Assembly: GCA_943331855.1 (NCBI GenBank)
Contig: CALQNE010000001.1
Coordinates: 1-51,933 of the forward strand
Length of the DNA stretch: 51,933 bases
Reading direction: 5' to 3'
Source of the DNA: Bordetella parapertussis
GTDB taxonomy: Bacteria > Pseudomonadota > Gammaproteobacteria > Burkholderiales > Burkholderiaceae_B
The translations under genes and the position numbers were made by a program. Positions within the stretch are counted from its first letter, which is position 1; each line of letters starts with the position of its first letter. Positions 1 to 8,944 of this stretch are shown one piece after another. The notes below the pieces were generated by a model, which saw only the letters and a program-made list of their open reading frames with translations, had not been told where the DNA came from and searched no databases.

Positions 1-608
1 AAGACGAGCCGCCCCTGTGGTGGTCACCCGATCCGCGCATGGTTCTCAAATGTGATGCGCTTCATTTGTCACACTCTTTAAACAAGCGTTTACGTCAAAT
101 TGCCAAGGCACAACAAGCGGGAAACTTTGACGTAGTCGTCAAGGTTGATACGGCCTTTGCGGCGGTAATGCGCGGCTGCGCTCGACCCGCACAGGGCGGT
201 CAGCCTGGCACCTGGATCACCGAAGAGATGCAGCTCGCCTATCAGGCTTGGCATCTTGTGGGACAGGTGCACAGTATCGAAACCTGGATCGACGATGAAC
301 TCGTCGGCGGCTTATACGGCGTCAGTATCGGAAAAATGTTTTTTGGTGAATCGATGTTTAGCCACAGCACCGACGCGTCAAAGATCGCCTTGGCACACTT
401 AGTCTGGTTCTTGAACCGCCAGCAGGTGGGTTGGATTGACTGCCAAATGCAAACCTCTCATTTAGCGAGCATGGGTGCAGGCGCTGTGCCGCGCGAGCAG
501 TTTCTTGCACATGTGCAGCGCTACACCGCTGAACCGGATATCGCCTGGGCAAGCGGTTGGCTCGATCGGGAAGGCGTGTTGCATCCGCAGGTTCGTGTCG
601 GCAGATAA
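1..608 (+). CDS. aat: Leucyl/phenylalanyl-tRNA--protein transferase, 5' end missing
   Basis: This enzyme adds Leu or Phe from aminoacyl-tRNA to proteins with N-terminal Arg or Lys, marking them for ClpSAP degradation in the cytoplasm. The frame is open from base 3 and reads [15 protein letters not shown], the usual Aat motif, so the gene enters from the left and the first ATG at 39 is internal. Further family motifs are [34 protein letters not shown] and the ending ...[12 protein letters not shown]. About 30-40 N-terminal residues are missing. The gene for the other N-end-rule transferase follows 78 bases downstream on the same strand, a pairing common in proteobacteria. The assignment is firm; only the true start is unseen. 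Confidence 0.95.
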   Translation, partial: DEPPLWWSPDPRMVLKCDALHLSHSLNKRLRQIAKAQQAGNFDVVVKVDTAFAAVMRGCARPAQGGQPGTWITEEMQLAYQAWHLVGQVHSIETWIDDELVGGLYGVSIGKMFFGESMFSHSTDASKIALAHLVWFLNRQQVGWIDCQMQTSHLASMGAGAVPREQFLAHVQRYTAEPDIAWASGWLDREGVLHPQVRVGR

Positions 609-686
609 GTTCTGTACTATTCTTGTGAGATGTGCGATCGTCTACGTTCGCATGCCTGCCTCGAAGCTGTCCTCTAGACCTCAGAT

Positions 687-1430
687 ATGAGCCAAGTTAA
701 AGAACTACCTTTCGCTGCGCTGCAGTTTTACGCTACAGCGCCCTACCCGTGCAGCTATCTGCCCGGGCGACAGGCGCGCTCGCAAGTTGCGGCACCAGGG
801 CATCTCATCAATGCAGATACGTACTCTCAGTTGGTCGACGAAGGTTTTCGGCGTAGTGGTTTGTTTACCTACCGACCTCACTGTGACGATTGTCGCTCAT
901 GCATCCCTGTACGGGTTGATACCGAAGCGTTTAATGCCACACGCACACAAAGACGCATCTTCAAGCGCCATCAAAACCTGCGCCCCCTCGTCGCCAAGCT
1001 GGCATGGTCGCAAGAGCATTATGCGCTGTACACCAGCTACCAAGCAGCCCGCCATTCGGGTGGCGGCATGGACGAGGACAATCAGGCGCAGTATGGTCAG
1101 TTTTTATTAGCAAGCCGGGTGAATACACGACTCGTCGAATTTCGTGACGAAGACGGCCATCTGTGTATGGTGTCAATTATCGATGTGCTTGAGCAAGGTC
1201 TTTCGTCGGTTTACACCTTCTACGACCCAACACTGGCGGGTAGTCTGGGCACCTACAGCATCCTTTGGCAAATTCAACAATGTCGTCAGTTGAATCTAAA
1301 ATGGCTGTACCTAGGCTACTGGATCGAACAAAGTGCCAAGATGGCCTATAAATCAAACTTTACGCCTGCCCAGTACCGTTACCATGGGATGTGGCAGCAA
1401 CAACCGCCCAAACCGTTGACAGTCCTTTAA
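687..1430 (+). CDS. bpt: Aspartate/glutamate leucyltransferase (arginyltransferase-like, Bpt)
   Basis: A cytoplasmic N-end-rule enzyme of the ATE/Bpt family. The bacterial form transfers Leu from Leu-tRNA to N-terminal Asp or Glu. The 247-residue protein has the N-terminal cluster [14 protein letters not shown] and the [12 protein letters not shown] cysteine region, then the C-terminal acetyltransferase-like part with [18 protein letters not shown] and WLYLGYWI. Length and motifs fit the family. It follows aat closely and in the same direction, so both N-end-rule transferases are probably made together. The ATG at 687 has only a weak ribosome-binding site, but the next sequence matches the usual N terminus. 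Confidence 0.95.
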   Translation: MSQVKELPFAALQFYATAPYPCSYLPGRQARSQVAAPGHLINADTYSQLVDEGFRRSGLFTYRPHCDDCRSCIPVRVDTEAFNATRTQRRIFKRHQNLRPLVAKLAWSQEHYALYTSYQAARHSGGGMDEDNQAQYGQFLLASRVNTRLVEFRDEDGHLCMVSIIDVLEQGLSSVYTFYDPTLAGSLGTYSILWQIQQCRQLNLKWLYLGYWIEQSAKMAYKSNFTPAQYRYHGMWQQQPPKPLTVL

Positions 1431-1488
1431 AGCCTGTGCAGGGCGCCTCCTTACTTTGTCTTTTTAAATTTCCTTTTATCTTTTATTT

Positions 1489-2538
1489 ATGTCGATTCTT
1501 TTTCAAGCTTATCCCCTCGCCCGTCAGGCGCTGTTTGCCTTAGATGCCGAAACTGCCCACGAAACAACGCTACACGCCTTGCAAAAGGCTTACGATTGTT
1601 CTCTGACGCGCGGCATGTTGCACAGCAGGATGTCCGATCCTTTCACGTTAATGGGTTTGCCGGTGCTAAACCGGGTGGGCTTAGCCGCAGGGCTTGATAA
1701 AAACGGGGCCCATATCGATGCGATGGGCAATTTAGGTTTTGGCTTTATTGAGGTCGGTACAGTGACGCCTCGCGCTCAACCTGGCAATCCTAAACCTCGC
1801 ATGTTCAGAATTCCGCAAGCGCAAGCGCTGATCAATCGGCTCGGTTTCAACAATCTTGGGTTAGATACTTTTTTAGCGAATGTGGCGCGCAGCACGTGGC
1901 GCAGCAAGGGTGGCATCGTTGGGCTCAATATCGGAAAAAATGCGGATACGCCTATTGAACAAGCCGTGAACGACTACTTGATCGGTTTAACGGGTGTTTA
2001 TCCTCACGCTGACTACATCACGGTAAATATCTCATCGCCCAACACAAAAAATTTGCGCGCCTTGCAAGGTGAGCATGAACTCGATGATCTGTTATCGCAA
2101 CTGCAGCGACGTCGACTCGAACTTGCCGCTCAGTACGGACGACTGGTGCCTTTGGCTGTCAAAATCGCACCTGATTTAACGGAAGAGCAAATCGATATCA
2201 TCGCGCAGGTGCTGCCGCGTCATGGCATTGATGGCGTCATCGCTACCAATACAACGACTGAGCGTTCTGCCGTGCAAGGCATGTCGCATGCCGATGAAGC
2301 GGGAGGGCTTTCGGGTGCACCTTTACATGCTAGATCGCTTGAGGTGATTGCACGGCTGCGGCAGCGTGTTGGCGCTTCGCTCGCGATCATCGGTGTGGGT
2401 GGCATTGTGTCAGGGCAACACGCGGCTGAAAAGATCGCTGCGGGTGCGGATGCGGTGCAGGTCTACACGGGGTTGATTTACCGGGGGCCGGGGCTAGTGG
2501 GGGAGTGTGTTCGGGCTATGGTGGCTGCTGGGCGTTGA
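1489..2538 (+). CDS. pyrD: Dihydroorotate dehydrogenase (quinone), class 2
   Basis: Membrane-associated FMN enzyme that oxidises dihydroorotate to orotate in UMP synthesis, passing electrons to quinone. The 349-residue protein shows the class 2 N-terminal helix ([22 protein letters not shown]), [10 protein letters not shown], the substrate loop [21 protein letters not shown] with the catalytic Ser, and the FMN-binding IGVGGIVSG and [15 protein letters not shown]. Length is normal for class 2. The 30 bases before the ATG are almost entirely T, C and A, with no purine-rich ribosome-binding site, which is unusual. A long palindrome lies just after the stop. Confidence 0.97.
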   Translation: MSILFQAYPLARQALFALDAETAHETTLHALQKAYDCSLTRGMLHSRMSDPFTLMGLPVLNRVGLAAGLDKNGAHIDAMGNLGFGFIEVGTVTPRAQPGNPKPRMFRIPQAQALINRLGFNNLGLDTFLANVARSTWRSKGGIVGLNIGKNADTPIEQAVNDYLIGLTGVYPHADYITVNISSPNTKNLRALQGEHELDDLLSQLQRRRLELAAQYGRLVPLAVKIAPDLTEEQIDIIAQVLPRHGIDGVIATNTTTERSAVQGMSHADEAGGLSGAPLHARSLEVIARLRQRVGASLAIIGVGGIVSGQHAAEKIAAGADAVQVYTGLIYRGPGLVGECVRAMVAAGR

Positions 2539-2556
2539 GCTCGTTTTTAAGAACTA

Positions 2557-2649
2557 AAACCACCTCGCCCTCCCGGGCTCCGCGTCAGGATCTTTTTTTG
2601 CTCAGCAAAAACAAGTCCGAAAGCGGGGCCCGGGAGGGCGAGGTGGTTT
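2557..2649. repeat. 93-base near-perfect palindrome between pyrD and phasin gene
   Basis: Bases 2557-2583 are the reverse complement of 2623-2649 over 27 bp with a single mismatch, which would be a G-U pair in RNA. The arms are very GC-rich (core CTCGCCCTCCCGGG). The middle holds a second inverted repeat: TTTTTGCT at about 2594-2601 against AGCAAAAA at about 2603-2610. It sits between convergent genes. It may end transcription from both sides, although neither flank has a long T-tract (only TTT on one side and TTTT on the other). The length and perfection also suit a dispersed REP/MITE-like repeat. No second copy was seen in this window. Confidence 0.85.
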
Positions 2650-2701
2650 GGTGCTAATACTGACTGAGGCTTAATGACTCAGTCAGTGTTTACGCCTTTA
2701 A

Positions 2702-3277
2702 TTACGCTGCTTTACGGCCACGGGTGGTGGCTTTCACTGTTTCAGCGGCATCGCCGGCTGCTTTGAACGTTGCGGCTGCGGCTGCAGTCAGGTTCTTTTC
2801 AGCGGTTTCTGCAGCTTGCTTGGCGGCTTTCGTCATTGCATCGTAAGCGGTGGTGGCTTGAGCCAAGCCGCTTTTGATCATTGCAACGGCGCTTTCTGAG
2901 CCGGCTGGAGCATGCTTGCTGAACTGTTCGATGGCATCGTGCACGTGTTTCTGGCCTTCAGCAGCGTGGGTTTCGCCAAGCTTGGTCAGGTCAGCCTGAA
3001 CGCCAGAAACGATGTCATAGACATGCTTGCTGTACGACATGGCTTTTTCAGCGGCAGGTTGAGCAAAATTCGATGTCATCGCAACGGCTTCTTGTGCGTC
3101 TTTGATGCCGGCAACTTGTTGCGATTTTTGTGAAACTTCTTCTAAAGTCGCTTTCATGACTTTCAGGTTCAAATCTACAAATTTTTCGAAGCCAGTAAAC
3201 ATGCTTGTTTGAACGGCGACAAAGGTGTCGATGGCAGCCTTTTGGCTGTTGAGTACTTGCTGGGGAATCGCTGACAT
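2702..3277 (-). CDS. phaP: Phasin family protein (polyhydroxyalkanoate granule coat)
   Basis: A 191-residue, Ala- and Lys-rich helical protein that coats intracellular polyhydroxyalkanoate granules and limits their coalescence. It matches the phasin pattern: N-terminal QVLNSQKAAIDTFVAVQTSMFTGFEKFVDLNLKVMKATLEE, then long amphipathic helices and an Ala/Lys-rich tail ending TTRGRKAA. There is no signal peptide. The ATG at 3277 is preceded by a good AGGAG site. Upstream lies a sigma70-like promoter flanked by two PhaR-like boxes, so repression by PhaR when no polymer is present is likely. No other PHA gene is in the window, as usual for a stand-alone phasin gene. Confidence 0.93.
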   Translation of the reverse strand: MSAIPQQVLNSQKAAIDTFVAVQTSMFTGFEKFVDLNLKVMKATLEEVSQKSQQVAGIKDAQEAVAMTSNFAQPAAEKAMSYSKHVYDIVSGVQADLTKLGETHAAEGQKHVHDAIEQFSKHAPAGSESAVAMIKSGLAQATTAYDAMTKAAKQAAETAEKNLTAAAAATFKAAGDAAETVKATTRGRKAA

Positions 3278-3319
3278 AGTGGGCTCCTGGGGTTAGGATT
3301 CAATTAAATCTTGCAGTTA

Positions 3320-3335
3320 TTGCTGCAGTGCACAA
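3320..3335. promoter_or_regulatory. PhaR-like operator box, proximal
   Basis: The 16-base TTGCTGCAGTGCACAA has two TGCA cores within TTG...CAA half-sites, like TGCA-containing sites bound by PhaR, the PHA-responsive repressor. It lies just downstream of the -10 element and covers the predicted transcription start, a position suited to repression. Inference from motif and placement only. Confidence 0.5.
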
Positions 3336-3340
3336 GTTCT

Positions 3341-3368
3341 ATTGTAGGGGCGGTTTTGAGTAAGTCAA
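3341..3368 (-). promoter_or_regulatory. Sigma70-type promoter of the phasin gene
   Basis: Read on the minus strand, TTGACT (3363-3368) and TACAAT (3341-3346) are separated by 16 bases; each matches the consensus at five of six positions. Transcription would start near 3334, about 57 bases before the phasin start codon. The predicted start lies within the nearer PhaR-like box. Confidence 0.65.
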
Positions 3369-3375
3369 CAACTTT

Positions 3376-3392
3376 TTGTTGCATTGCACCAA
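3376..3392. promoter_or_regulatory. PhaR-like operator box, distal
   Basis: The 17-base TTGTTGCATTGCACCAA repeats the pattern of the proximal box (TTG-N-TGCA-N-TGCA-N-CAA). It starts 8 bases upstream of the -35 element of the phasin promoter. The two boxes bracket the promoter, which suggests repression by two bound dimers. Confidence 0.5.
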
Positions 3393-3462
3393 AAAACGAC
3401 AAATCAATCGACTTTAGCCATTTTGTCCCCTAGACTACTCAACATAAACTCAAGGAACTCGC

Positions 3463-4485
3463 ATGGCATCCTATTTTGACAAACCTCGAAAATTGACCTC
3501 AATCAGGCACTGGCTTGCTGCCCTAATCGCTCTGGGCGCCCAGCTCAGCACCATGTCGACTGCTACGGCGCAAGCCACCCAAACCGCTGCTGAATACCCC
3601 AGTAAGCCGGTCAAGATCGTGGTGGGCTTTGCGCCCGGCGGTGGTTCAGACTTTATCGCGCGCATCGTGGCCCAAAAGCTCACGGGCAAACTGGGTCAAA
3701 CGGTTTATGTTGAAAATCGTCCAGGGGCAGGCGGTAACTTAGGTGCCGAAATCGCACTGAGATCGGCCGGAGATGGCTACACACTGTTTTTGGCTGCAAC
3801 GAGCTACACCGTCAACGCCAACCTGTACAAGCTACCTTTTGATCCCGTCAAAGATATTACGGCAGTCGCTCGCCTGGCCAGTGGCCCATTTGTCATTGCT
3901 ACAAACCCCGGTACGCAAATCACAACGCTGAAAGCACTGGTCGAACGTGCAAAAAAAGAGCCGGGCAAACTCACCTATGCCTCATCGGGCAGTGGCAGTA
4001 TTACGCACATCGCAACAGAATATTTTCTGAGTGTTGCCGGAATTGAAGCCCTGCACATCCCGTACAAAGGGACTTCCCCTGCTTTGACTGACACGATTTC
4101 TGGAACAGTACAGTTTATGTTTGGAACAGTCGCTTCAACGGTACCTCACGTCAAGTCGGGCAAACTGGTCGGCCTCGCCGTCACGACCCAAGAGCGACTC
4201 GGTGCGCTGCCTGATCTGCCAACCGTGATTGAGTCTGGCTACCCTGGGTTTGATGTCGCGGTATGGCACGGCCTCATCGGCCCCAAGGGGATTCCAAAAG
4301 ACATCGTTGCAAAACTCAACAACGCCGTGCTTGAATCGCTGAGCGATCCGGCCACGGCAGAACAACTGGCTACCGATGGGTTAACACCTGCCAAGGATTC
4401 ACCCGAAGCCTTCAGCCAGCTCATCGAACTCGAGGTCAAGCGGTGGGGCGAACTTGTGAAGGCGCGCGGAATTACCTTGAAGTGA
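3463..4485 (+). CDS. Bug/TctC-family tripartite tricarboxylate transporter solute-binding protein
   Basis: An exported protein that binds an organic acid in the periplasm for a TctAB-type carrier. Residues 1 to about 38 form a signal peptide ending ATAQA. The mature part has the Bug motifs YPSKPVKIVVGFAPGGGSD, NRPGAGGNLGAE, YTLFLA and HIPYKG, and the family's usual length (340). An AAGGA site precedes the ATG. No tctA or tctB gene is nearby, so it is an orphan binding protein, as is very common in Bordetella and relatives. It ends one base from the convergent IclR regulator gene. The ligand cannot be read from sequence. Confidence 0.9.
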   Translation: MASYFDKPRKLTSIRHWLAALIALGAQLSTMSTATAQATQTAAEYPSKPVKIVVGFAPGGGSDFIARIVAQKLTGKLGQTVYVENRPGAGGNLGAEIALRSAGDGYTLFLAATSYTVNANLYKLPFDPVKDITAVARLASGPFVIATNPGTQITTLKALVERAKKEPGKLTYASSGSGSITHIATEYFLSVAGIEALHIPYKGTSPALTDTISGTVQFMFGTVASTVPHVKSGKLVGLAVTTQERLGALPDLPTVIESGYPGFDVAVWHGLIGPKGIPKDIVAKLNNAVLESLSDPATAEQLATDGLTPAKDSPEAFSQLIELEVKRWGELVKARGITLK

Positions 4486-4486
4486 G

Positions 4487-5347
4487 CTAAGCTCCACTCG
4501 CCTCGTAACCAAGCGCCTCTGAAATACGACCGGCAGTGGATACGAGCTGAGGAATCCAGTCGTCTTGCAAACGACTGGAGGGCGCCGAAATCGATAAGCC
4601 CGCAACCAGTTTGCCTGTGTCGTCGTAAATACCTGCTGCAATACAACGCACGCCCATCTCAAGTTCTTCGTTGTCACGCGCATAGCCTAGCTGTCGAACC
4701 GAAGCAAGCTCTTGTTCAAGCTTGTCTAACGTAGTCAGACTATTTGAAGTACTGGCTGCAAGTGCAGTGCGTGTTGCGTAGGTTCGCACTTGTCGGCCAT
4801 CTGCAGCAGACAAAAATAATTTACCGGTTGAGGTCAGGTGCAGCGGGGCTCGCCCACCAATCGCGCGCACGACTTGCATGCCCGAGCGTTCGCTCCAGGC
4901 GCGATCAATGTAGATAATTTCGTCGCCTTGCTGGACAGACAAATTCACTGTTTGCCCTGTCAGCCTGTGCAAAGCATGCATCGCCTCTCGTGCCGCCTCT
5001 CGTACGTTCAGACGCCCCTTGACCAGCGATCCCAACTCAAGCAAGCGCATGCCAAGCTGGTACAGGCCACTGTCAACGCGATCAACGTATCGCCCAATCA
5101 CTAAATCGCTCAAGATGCGATGTGCTGTCGAGGTGTGCAGCCCAGTTGTTTTTGCCAAATCTTTCAAAGCAACCGGATCGGGCTGTGCGGCGAGCGCATC
5201 GAGCAGTTGCGTTGCGCGACCAAGCACCTGGATGGCCATCTCACTGGCGTCAGCAGCTGATTGAGCAGGCACGATGGCCTCTGGAGAAATATGACGAAGC
5301 ATGTCCGTTGTAAAAATATGATCCGTGTTGACCGCCGCTTGCGGCAT
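4487..5347 (-). CDS. IclR-family transcriptional regulator
   Basis: A DNA-binding regulator with an N-terminal winged helix-turn-helix (around residues 25-95: LLDALAAQPDPVALKDLAKTTGLHTSTAHRILSDL) and a C-terminal IclR effector domain (LGSLVKGRLNVREAAREAM, LHLTSTGKLFLS, CIAAGIYDDTGKLVAGLSISAP). The open frame extends to 5473, but that would overlap the divergent fhs gene. The ATG at 5347 (286 residues) leaves a 92-base divergent promoter region and is preferred; an ATG at 5302 is also possible. The gene converges on the Bug protein gene and diverges from formate-tetrahydrofolate ligase, so it may control either or both. Effector unknown. Confidence 0.88.
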   Translation of the reverse strand: MPQAAVNTDHIFTTDMLRHISPEAIVPAQSAADASEMAIQVLGRATQLLDALAAQPDPVALKDLAKTTGLHTSTAHRILSDLVIGRYVDRVDSGLYQLGMRLLELGSLVKGRLNVREAAREAMHALHRLTGQTVNLSVQQGDEIIYIDRAWSERSGMQVVRAIGGRAPLHLTSTGKLFLSAADGRQVRTYATRTALAASTSNSLTTLDKLEQELASVRQLGYARDNEELEMGVRCIAAGIYDDTGKLVAGLSISAPSSRLQDDWIPQLVSTAGRISEALGYEASGA

Positions 5348-5370
5348 TGCAACATATATTTTATCCCATA

Positions 5371-5399
5371 TTGTGAAAAATTTAAGCGTGTAATAATCT
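5371..5399 (+). promoter_or_regulatory. Candidate promoter for fhs
   Basis: TTGTGA (5371-5376) and TAATCT (5394-5399) are spaced by 17 bases in the AT-rich region between the divergent IclR and fhs genes. This would give a leader of about 34 bases. Each hexamer is only a partial match to consensus. Confidence 0.35.
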
Positions 5400-5439
5400 A
5401 AGTCACACCCCTTCACACTTTCGGCCGGACATTTTTGAC

Positions 5440-7113
5440 ATGCGCAGTGACCTTGAAATTGCTCAAGCAGCAACTAAACGCCCTATTCTCGAACTCGCTG
5501 CTGAACGCCTCAACATCCCAGCCGAACAACTTGAGCCCTATGGCCGTTTTAAAGCCAAACTCTCGCTTGAGTACATCGATACGCTCGCCTCTCGGCCTGA
5601 TGGCAAGCTGATACTGGTCACGGCGATTTCACCGACGCCCGCGGGTGAAGGTAAAACCACCACCACCGTTGGCCTGGGGGATGCGTTAAATCACATTGGT
5701 AAACGCGCAATGATTTGTCTGCGCGAACCTTCCCTTGGCCCAGTCTTTGGCATGAAAGGCGGCGCGGCGGGCGGCGGCCTGGCGCAAATCGTGCCCATGG
5801 AAGACATCAACTTGCACTTCACGGGTGATTTCAATGCCATTGCCCTGGCCAACAATCTGTTAGCGGCTCTGATCGACAACCATATTCACCACGGCAACAA
5901 ACTGGGCATCGATGTGCGCCGAATCAACTGGCGTCGCGTGGTCGACCTCAATGATCGGGCGTTGCGAAACATCGTGGTGGGTTTGGGTGGCACCGCCAAT
6001 GGCTTCGTACGTGAAGATCATTTCGATATCGTCGTCGCCTCTGAAATCATGGCGATCTTTTGTCTGGTCAAAAACCTCAAAGAGCTCAAAGAGCGCCTGG
6101 CAAATATCGTGGTGGGCTATTCACTCACGGGCAAACCGATTTTGGCGCGCGACTTACAAGCACAAGGTGCAATGACGGCCTTATTGAAAGAGGCGCTCGC
6201 CCCCAATCTGGTTCAAACGCTCGAGAACAATCCGGCCTTTGTGCATGGTGGCCCCTTTGCCAATATTGCGCATGGCTGCAACACCGTGCTTGCGACTTCT
6301 ACAGCCCTAAAACTGGCCGACTATGTCGTCACTGAAGCGGGCTTTGGTGCAGATTTAGGCGCCGAAAAATTCTTTGATATTAAATGTCGCAAAGCAGGGC
6401 TCACGCCATCCGCCGTCGTTCTGGTGGCAACCGTGCGAGCGCTCAAATATCATGGTGGCGTCGAGGTCAAAGACGTCGGTGTTGAAAACCTCACTGCGCT
6501 GCGCGCCGGTTTAGTGAATCTTGAACGTCACATTCACAATATCAAGCATCAGTTCGGCCTGCCGTGCGTGGTCGCCATCAACCACCGAACAGAAGATACC
6601 GAGGCCGAGATTGCGCTGTTGCAAGCAACGACCGCATCGCTCGGGGTTGAGGTGGTGCTAGCCAAGCACTGGGCCCAAGGTGGCGCAGGCGCTGCTGACT
6701 TAGCCCGTGCGGTAGTTCAGTTATGTGAACAACCCAATCAATTTAAAGTCTTGTATCAAGACGATGAATCATTGTGGGATAAAGTACAAGCCATTGCCAC
6801 AAAAACCTATGGCGCTCAGGGCATTACAGCCGACACCAAGGTGCGCGCACAAATTGCACAACTTCAAGCAGATGGGTACGGACATCTTCCAGTGTGCATC
6901 GCCAAGACTCAATATTCTTTTTCAACCGACGCCAAACTACGCGGCGCACCGAGCGGTCATGTTGTCACGATTCGCGAAGTTAGGCTCTCGGCGGGTGCTG
7001 GTTTTGTTGTCATGGTCTGCGGCGACATTATGACGATGCCAGGACTGCCAGCGATTCCGGCCGCAAATGGGATTGACGTCAATGATGCCGGGCAGATTAC
7101 GGGGCTGTCGTAA
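5440..7113 (+). CDS. fhs: Formate--tetrahydrofolate ligase
   Basis: Cytoplasmic enzyme that makes 10-formyl-tetrahydrofolate from formate, ATP and tetrahydrofolate, feeding purine and formyl-Met synthesis. The 557-residue protein has the family's usual length. It shows the N terminus [18 protein letters not shown], the P-loop TPAGEGKT (about residues 66-73), [37 protein letters not shown] and the C-terminal [10 protein letters not shown]. The ATG at 5440 matches the family start. It is transcribed away from an IclR regulator. The enzyme is not universal in betaproteobacteria, which mostly rely on FolD, so its presence points to use of external or internally made formate. Confidence 0.97.
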   Translation: MRSDLEIAQAATKRPILELAAERLNIPAEQLEPYGRFKAKLSLEYIDTLASRPDGKLILVTAISPTPAGEGKTTTTVGLGDALNHIGKRAMICLREPSLGPVFGMKGGAAGGGLAQIVPMEDINLHFTGDFNAIALANNLLAALIDNHIHHGNKLGIDVRRINWRRVVDLNDRALRNIVVGLGGTANGFVREDHFDIVVASEIMAIFCLVKNLKELKERLANIVVGYSLTGKPILARDLQAQGAMTALLKEALAPNLVQTLENNPAFVHGGPFANIAHGCNTVLATSTALKLADYVVTEAGFGADLGAEKFFDIKCRKAGLTPSAVVLVATVRALKYHGGVEVKDVGVENLTALRAGLVNLERHIHNIKHQFGLPCVVAINHRTEDTEAEIALLQATTASLGVEVVLAKHWAQGGAGAADLARAVVQLCEQPNQFKVLYQDDESLWDKVQAIATKTYGAQGITADTKVRAQIAQLQADGYGHLPVCIAKTQYSFSTDAKLRGAPSGHVVTIREVRLSAGAGFVVMVCGDIMTMPGLPAIPAANGIDVNDAGQITGLS

Positions 7114-7132
7114 GCAACGCACCCCGCAGGCG

Positions 7133-7948
7133 CTATTTGGCCGCTGGCGGCTCGTAACGCGCACCTAAGCGTAAGGCCTCGGCGCGCAAGAACTCGAGCG
7201 CCAGGGCTGCTGGTTCGGGGTCACCCTTCACGCCTAATTCAATATGCGGCACCCCGCCACCCTCGCCGACCGAGGGCAAACTAAAAGCTCGCACACCCGG
7301 CCATTTTTGCTCGAGCGCCTCAAGCGCAGGCGTGATACGTGACTCTGGCATGCCGTACACCAAAAACGAATGTTCAACCTGTTGATTTTTGTGATGCAGA
7401 TGCGCGTAGCGGCTATCGAGCGTGGCCTCAAGCATTGGCCATGCCATCACTGGAAAACCTGGCACAAACGTATGGTTTTGAATAAAAAATCCGGGAATCC
7501 GGTTGAACGGGTTCACCACCGCCTCACACCCCTGCGGAAAATAACCCATCTGTAAACGCTGTTGGTTTTCAGGTGCATTGATGTCTGGATTGCCCTGACC
7601 CTTTGCAGCCGTTTCAGCCACCCGTAAACCGATCTGCTCGGCCGCAAATGGATGCAAGGCTAAAGGCAATTTCAGGGCGGCAGCCGCAGCCTGACGCGTG
7701 TGATCATCGGGCGTTGCACCAATGCCACCACAACTCAACACGATATCGCCTGAAGCAAAGCTGCGCTCAAGTGCAGCAATGAGCAAGGCGCGATCATCGG
7801 ACAGTATTTCAACCCAGGAAAGTTGCAAGCCCCGCGCGCTGAGTAGCTCGATCACCTTGGACATATGCTTGTCCTGGCGACGGCCTGAGAGGATTTCGTC
7901 ACCCACGATGATCAGGCCAAACCGTGCTTTGTCTTGAGAGGCAGACAT
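7133..7948 (-). CDS. CinA-like molybdopterin-binding (MoaB/Mog-fold) domain protein
   Basis: A 271-residue cytoplasmic protein of the competence/damage-inducible protein A N-terminal family. Motifs include GLIIVGDEILSGRRQDKHMSKVIELL, VLSCGGIGATPDDHTRQAAAAA, and NPFNRIPGFFIQNHTFVPGFPVMAW. The fold is that of MoaB/MogA and binds a nucleotide or molybdopterin-like ligand. The C-terminal NMN deamidase domain of full-length CinA is absent, so this is the short, stand-alone form common in Burkholderiales. The ATG at 7948 has a GGAA site. The precise role of the short form is not established. It converges on fhs with a 19-base gap. Confidence 0.85.
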   Translation of the reverse strand: MSASQDKARFGLIIVGDEILSGRRQDKHMSKVIELLSARGLQLSWVEILSDDRALLIAALERSFASGDIVLSCGGIGATPDDHTRQAAAAALKLPLALHPFAAEQIGLRVAETAAKGQGNPDINAPENQQRLQMGYFPQGCEAVVNPFNRIPGFFIQNHTFVPGFPVMAWPMLEATLDSRYAHLHHKNQQVEHSFLVYGMPESRITPALEALEQKWPGVRAFSLPSVGEGGGVPHIELGVKGDPEPAALALEFLRAEALRLGARYEPPAAK

Positions 7949-8043
7949 GTTGTTTCCAGAAAGAATTGAAATCGATCAAATTAAGAATATGCGACATTTC
8001 AGCACAAATGCGTGCCTCTCGGTCGACTTCGGTCACCTAGCCT

Positions 8044-8832
8044 TTACACATCGAGTATTTTTTCGCTCCGTAAGCGGCGCAAACTCTCAAGTCCATAGTG
8101 CGTGTAAACAAGGCCAGAGAAAACCGGCAAGAATACCCAAGCGGGCGGCAGTAAATTCAAGAGGGCACAGCACAAGCCAATGACCCAAAAACCTGTTCCA
8201 TGCCTCGCTAACAAGATTTTGCGTTCAGCCGCGCTGGCGTGCTCGACCACAGAATCAAGCCGCATCATGCGAGAGAAGGCAAAGGTCCACCACAAGATTG
8301 ACACCAACAAACCGAGTGGCGGAAACAGCCAAAAAGGTAAGGTCACGATCCAACCCAGTAAAAAGACCACGCTGACCCACAGCGCGTTCCAGACACTCAC
8401 TACAAAGGCGTATTCGCCCTGTAATGACACGTCGGCGTACCGGTGGCGCGACAAGTGGGCAACCACCAGGGGCATGACAAAAACCGCAGCCACGGCCAAC
8501 CCCAGGATGCCAGAGGCGGGCAGTAACACCAGAATCGCGGTGACCGTGAGCAACCAGGTCTTGACCGAAAGCAACGAAAACAAACCCATCGACACCAGCC
8601 ACTGATTTGCGGTGATCAGCAAGCTTGAATCGCTAATCTGCTGATTCAACCAATCGGTCAAGGGGCCTAGCGCAACAAAAAGGAGCACCACTGCCGCACC
8701 CAGCACAATAAAAAATGGCATCAGGACAGCAAACAGCATTCGCGGATGAAACTGGGATACGAGCGCACGACCGAACGCCTCGCCCACACCCGCCACGCCG
8801 GCGGAGTTCGATACAGTAGACGGTAAACTCAA
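8044..8832 (-). CDS. EI24-domain (CysZ-like) integral membrane protein
   Basis: A 262-residue inner-membrane protein with several hydrophobic helices (about residues 32-55, 75-110, 140-175 and 220-240) and the EI24/CysZ-type layout. In Escherichia coli the related CysZ imports sulfate; for this betaproteobacterial group the substrate is not known. The start is a TTG at 8832, supported by an AGGAG site 10 bases upstream and by the lack of any in-frame ATG near the first helix. The gene diverges from a thioredoxin-like gene across 112 bases. Confidence 0.8.
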   Translation of the reverse strand: MSLPSTVSNSAGVAGVGEAFGRALVSQFHPRMLFAVLMPFFIVLGAAVVLLFVALGPLTDWLNQQISDSSLLITANQWLVSMGLFSLLSVKTWLLTVTAILVLLPASGILGLAVAAVFVMPLVVAHLSRHRYADVSLQGEYAFVVSVWNALWVSVVFLLGWIVTLPFWLFPPLGLLVSILWWTFAFSRMMRLDSVVEHASAAERKILLARHGTGFWVIGLCCALLNLLPPAWVFLPVFSGLVYTHYGLESLRRLRSEKILDV

Positions 8833-8944
8833 AGTAACTCTCTCCTGATGAAAAGGGACTACTCACTAAGGGCGTCGATTCCGCATTTTTCTTAGTCGGG
8901 CATAAACGAGGCTATCATAGACAAACCTGATCGCCTGTGCCGAA

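Noticed and set aside
4487..5473. Longer start for the IclR regulator at 5473
   Set aside because: It would overlap the conserved start of fhs on the other strand, and the extra 42 residues do not look like the family N terminus.
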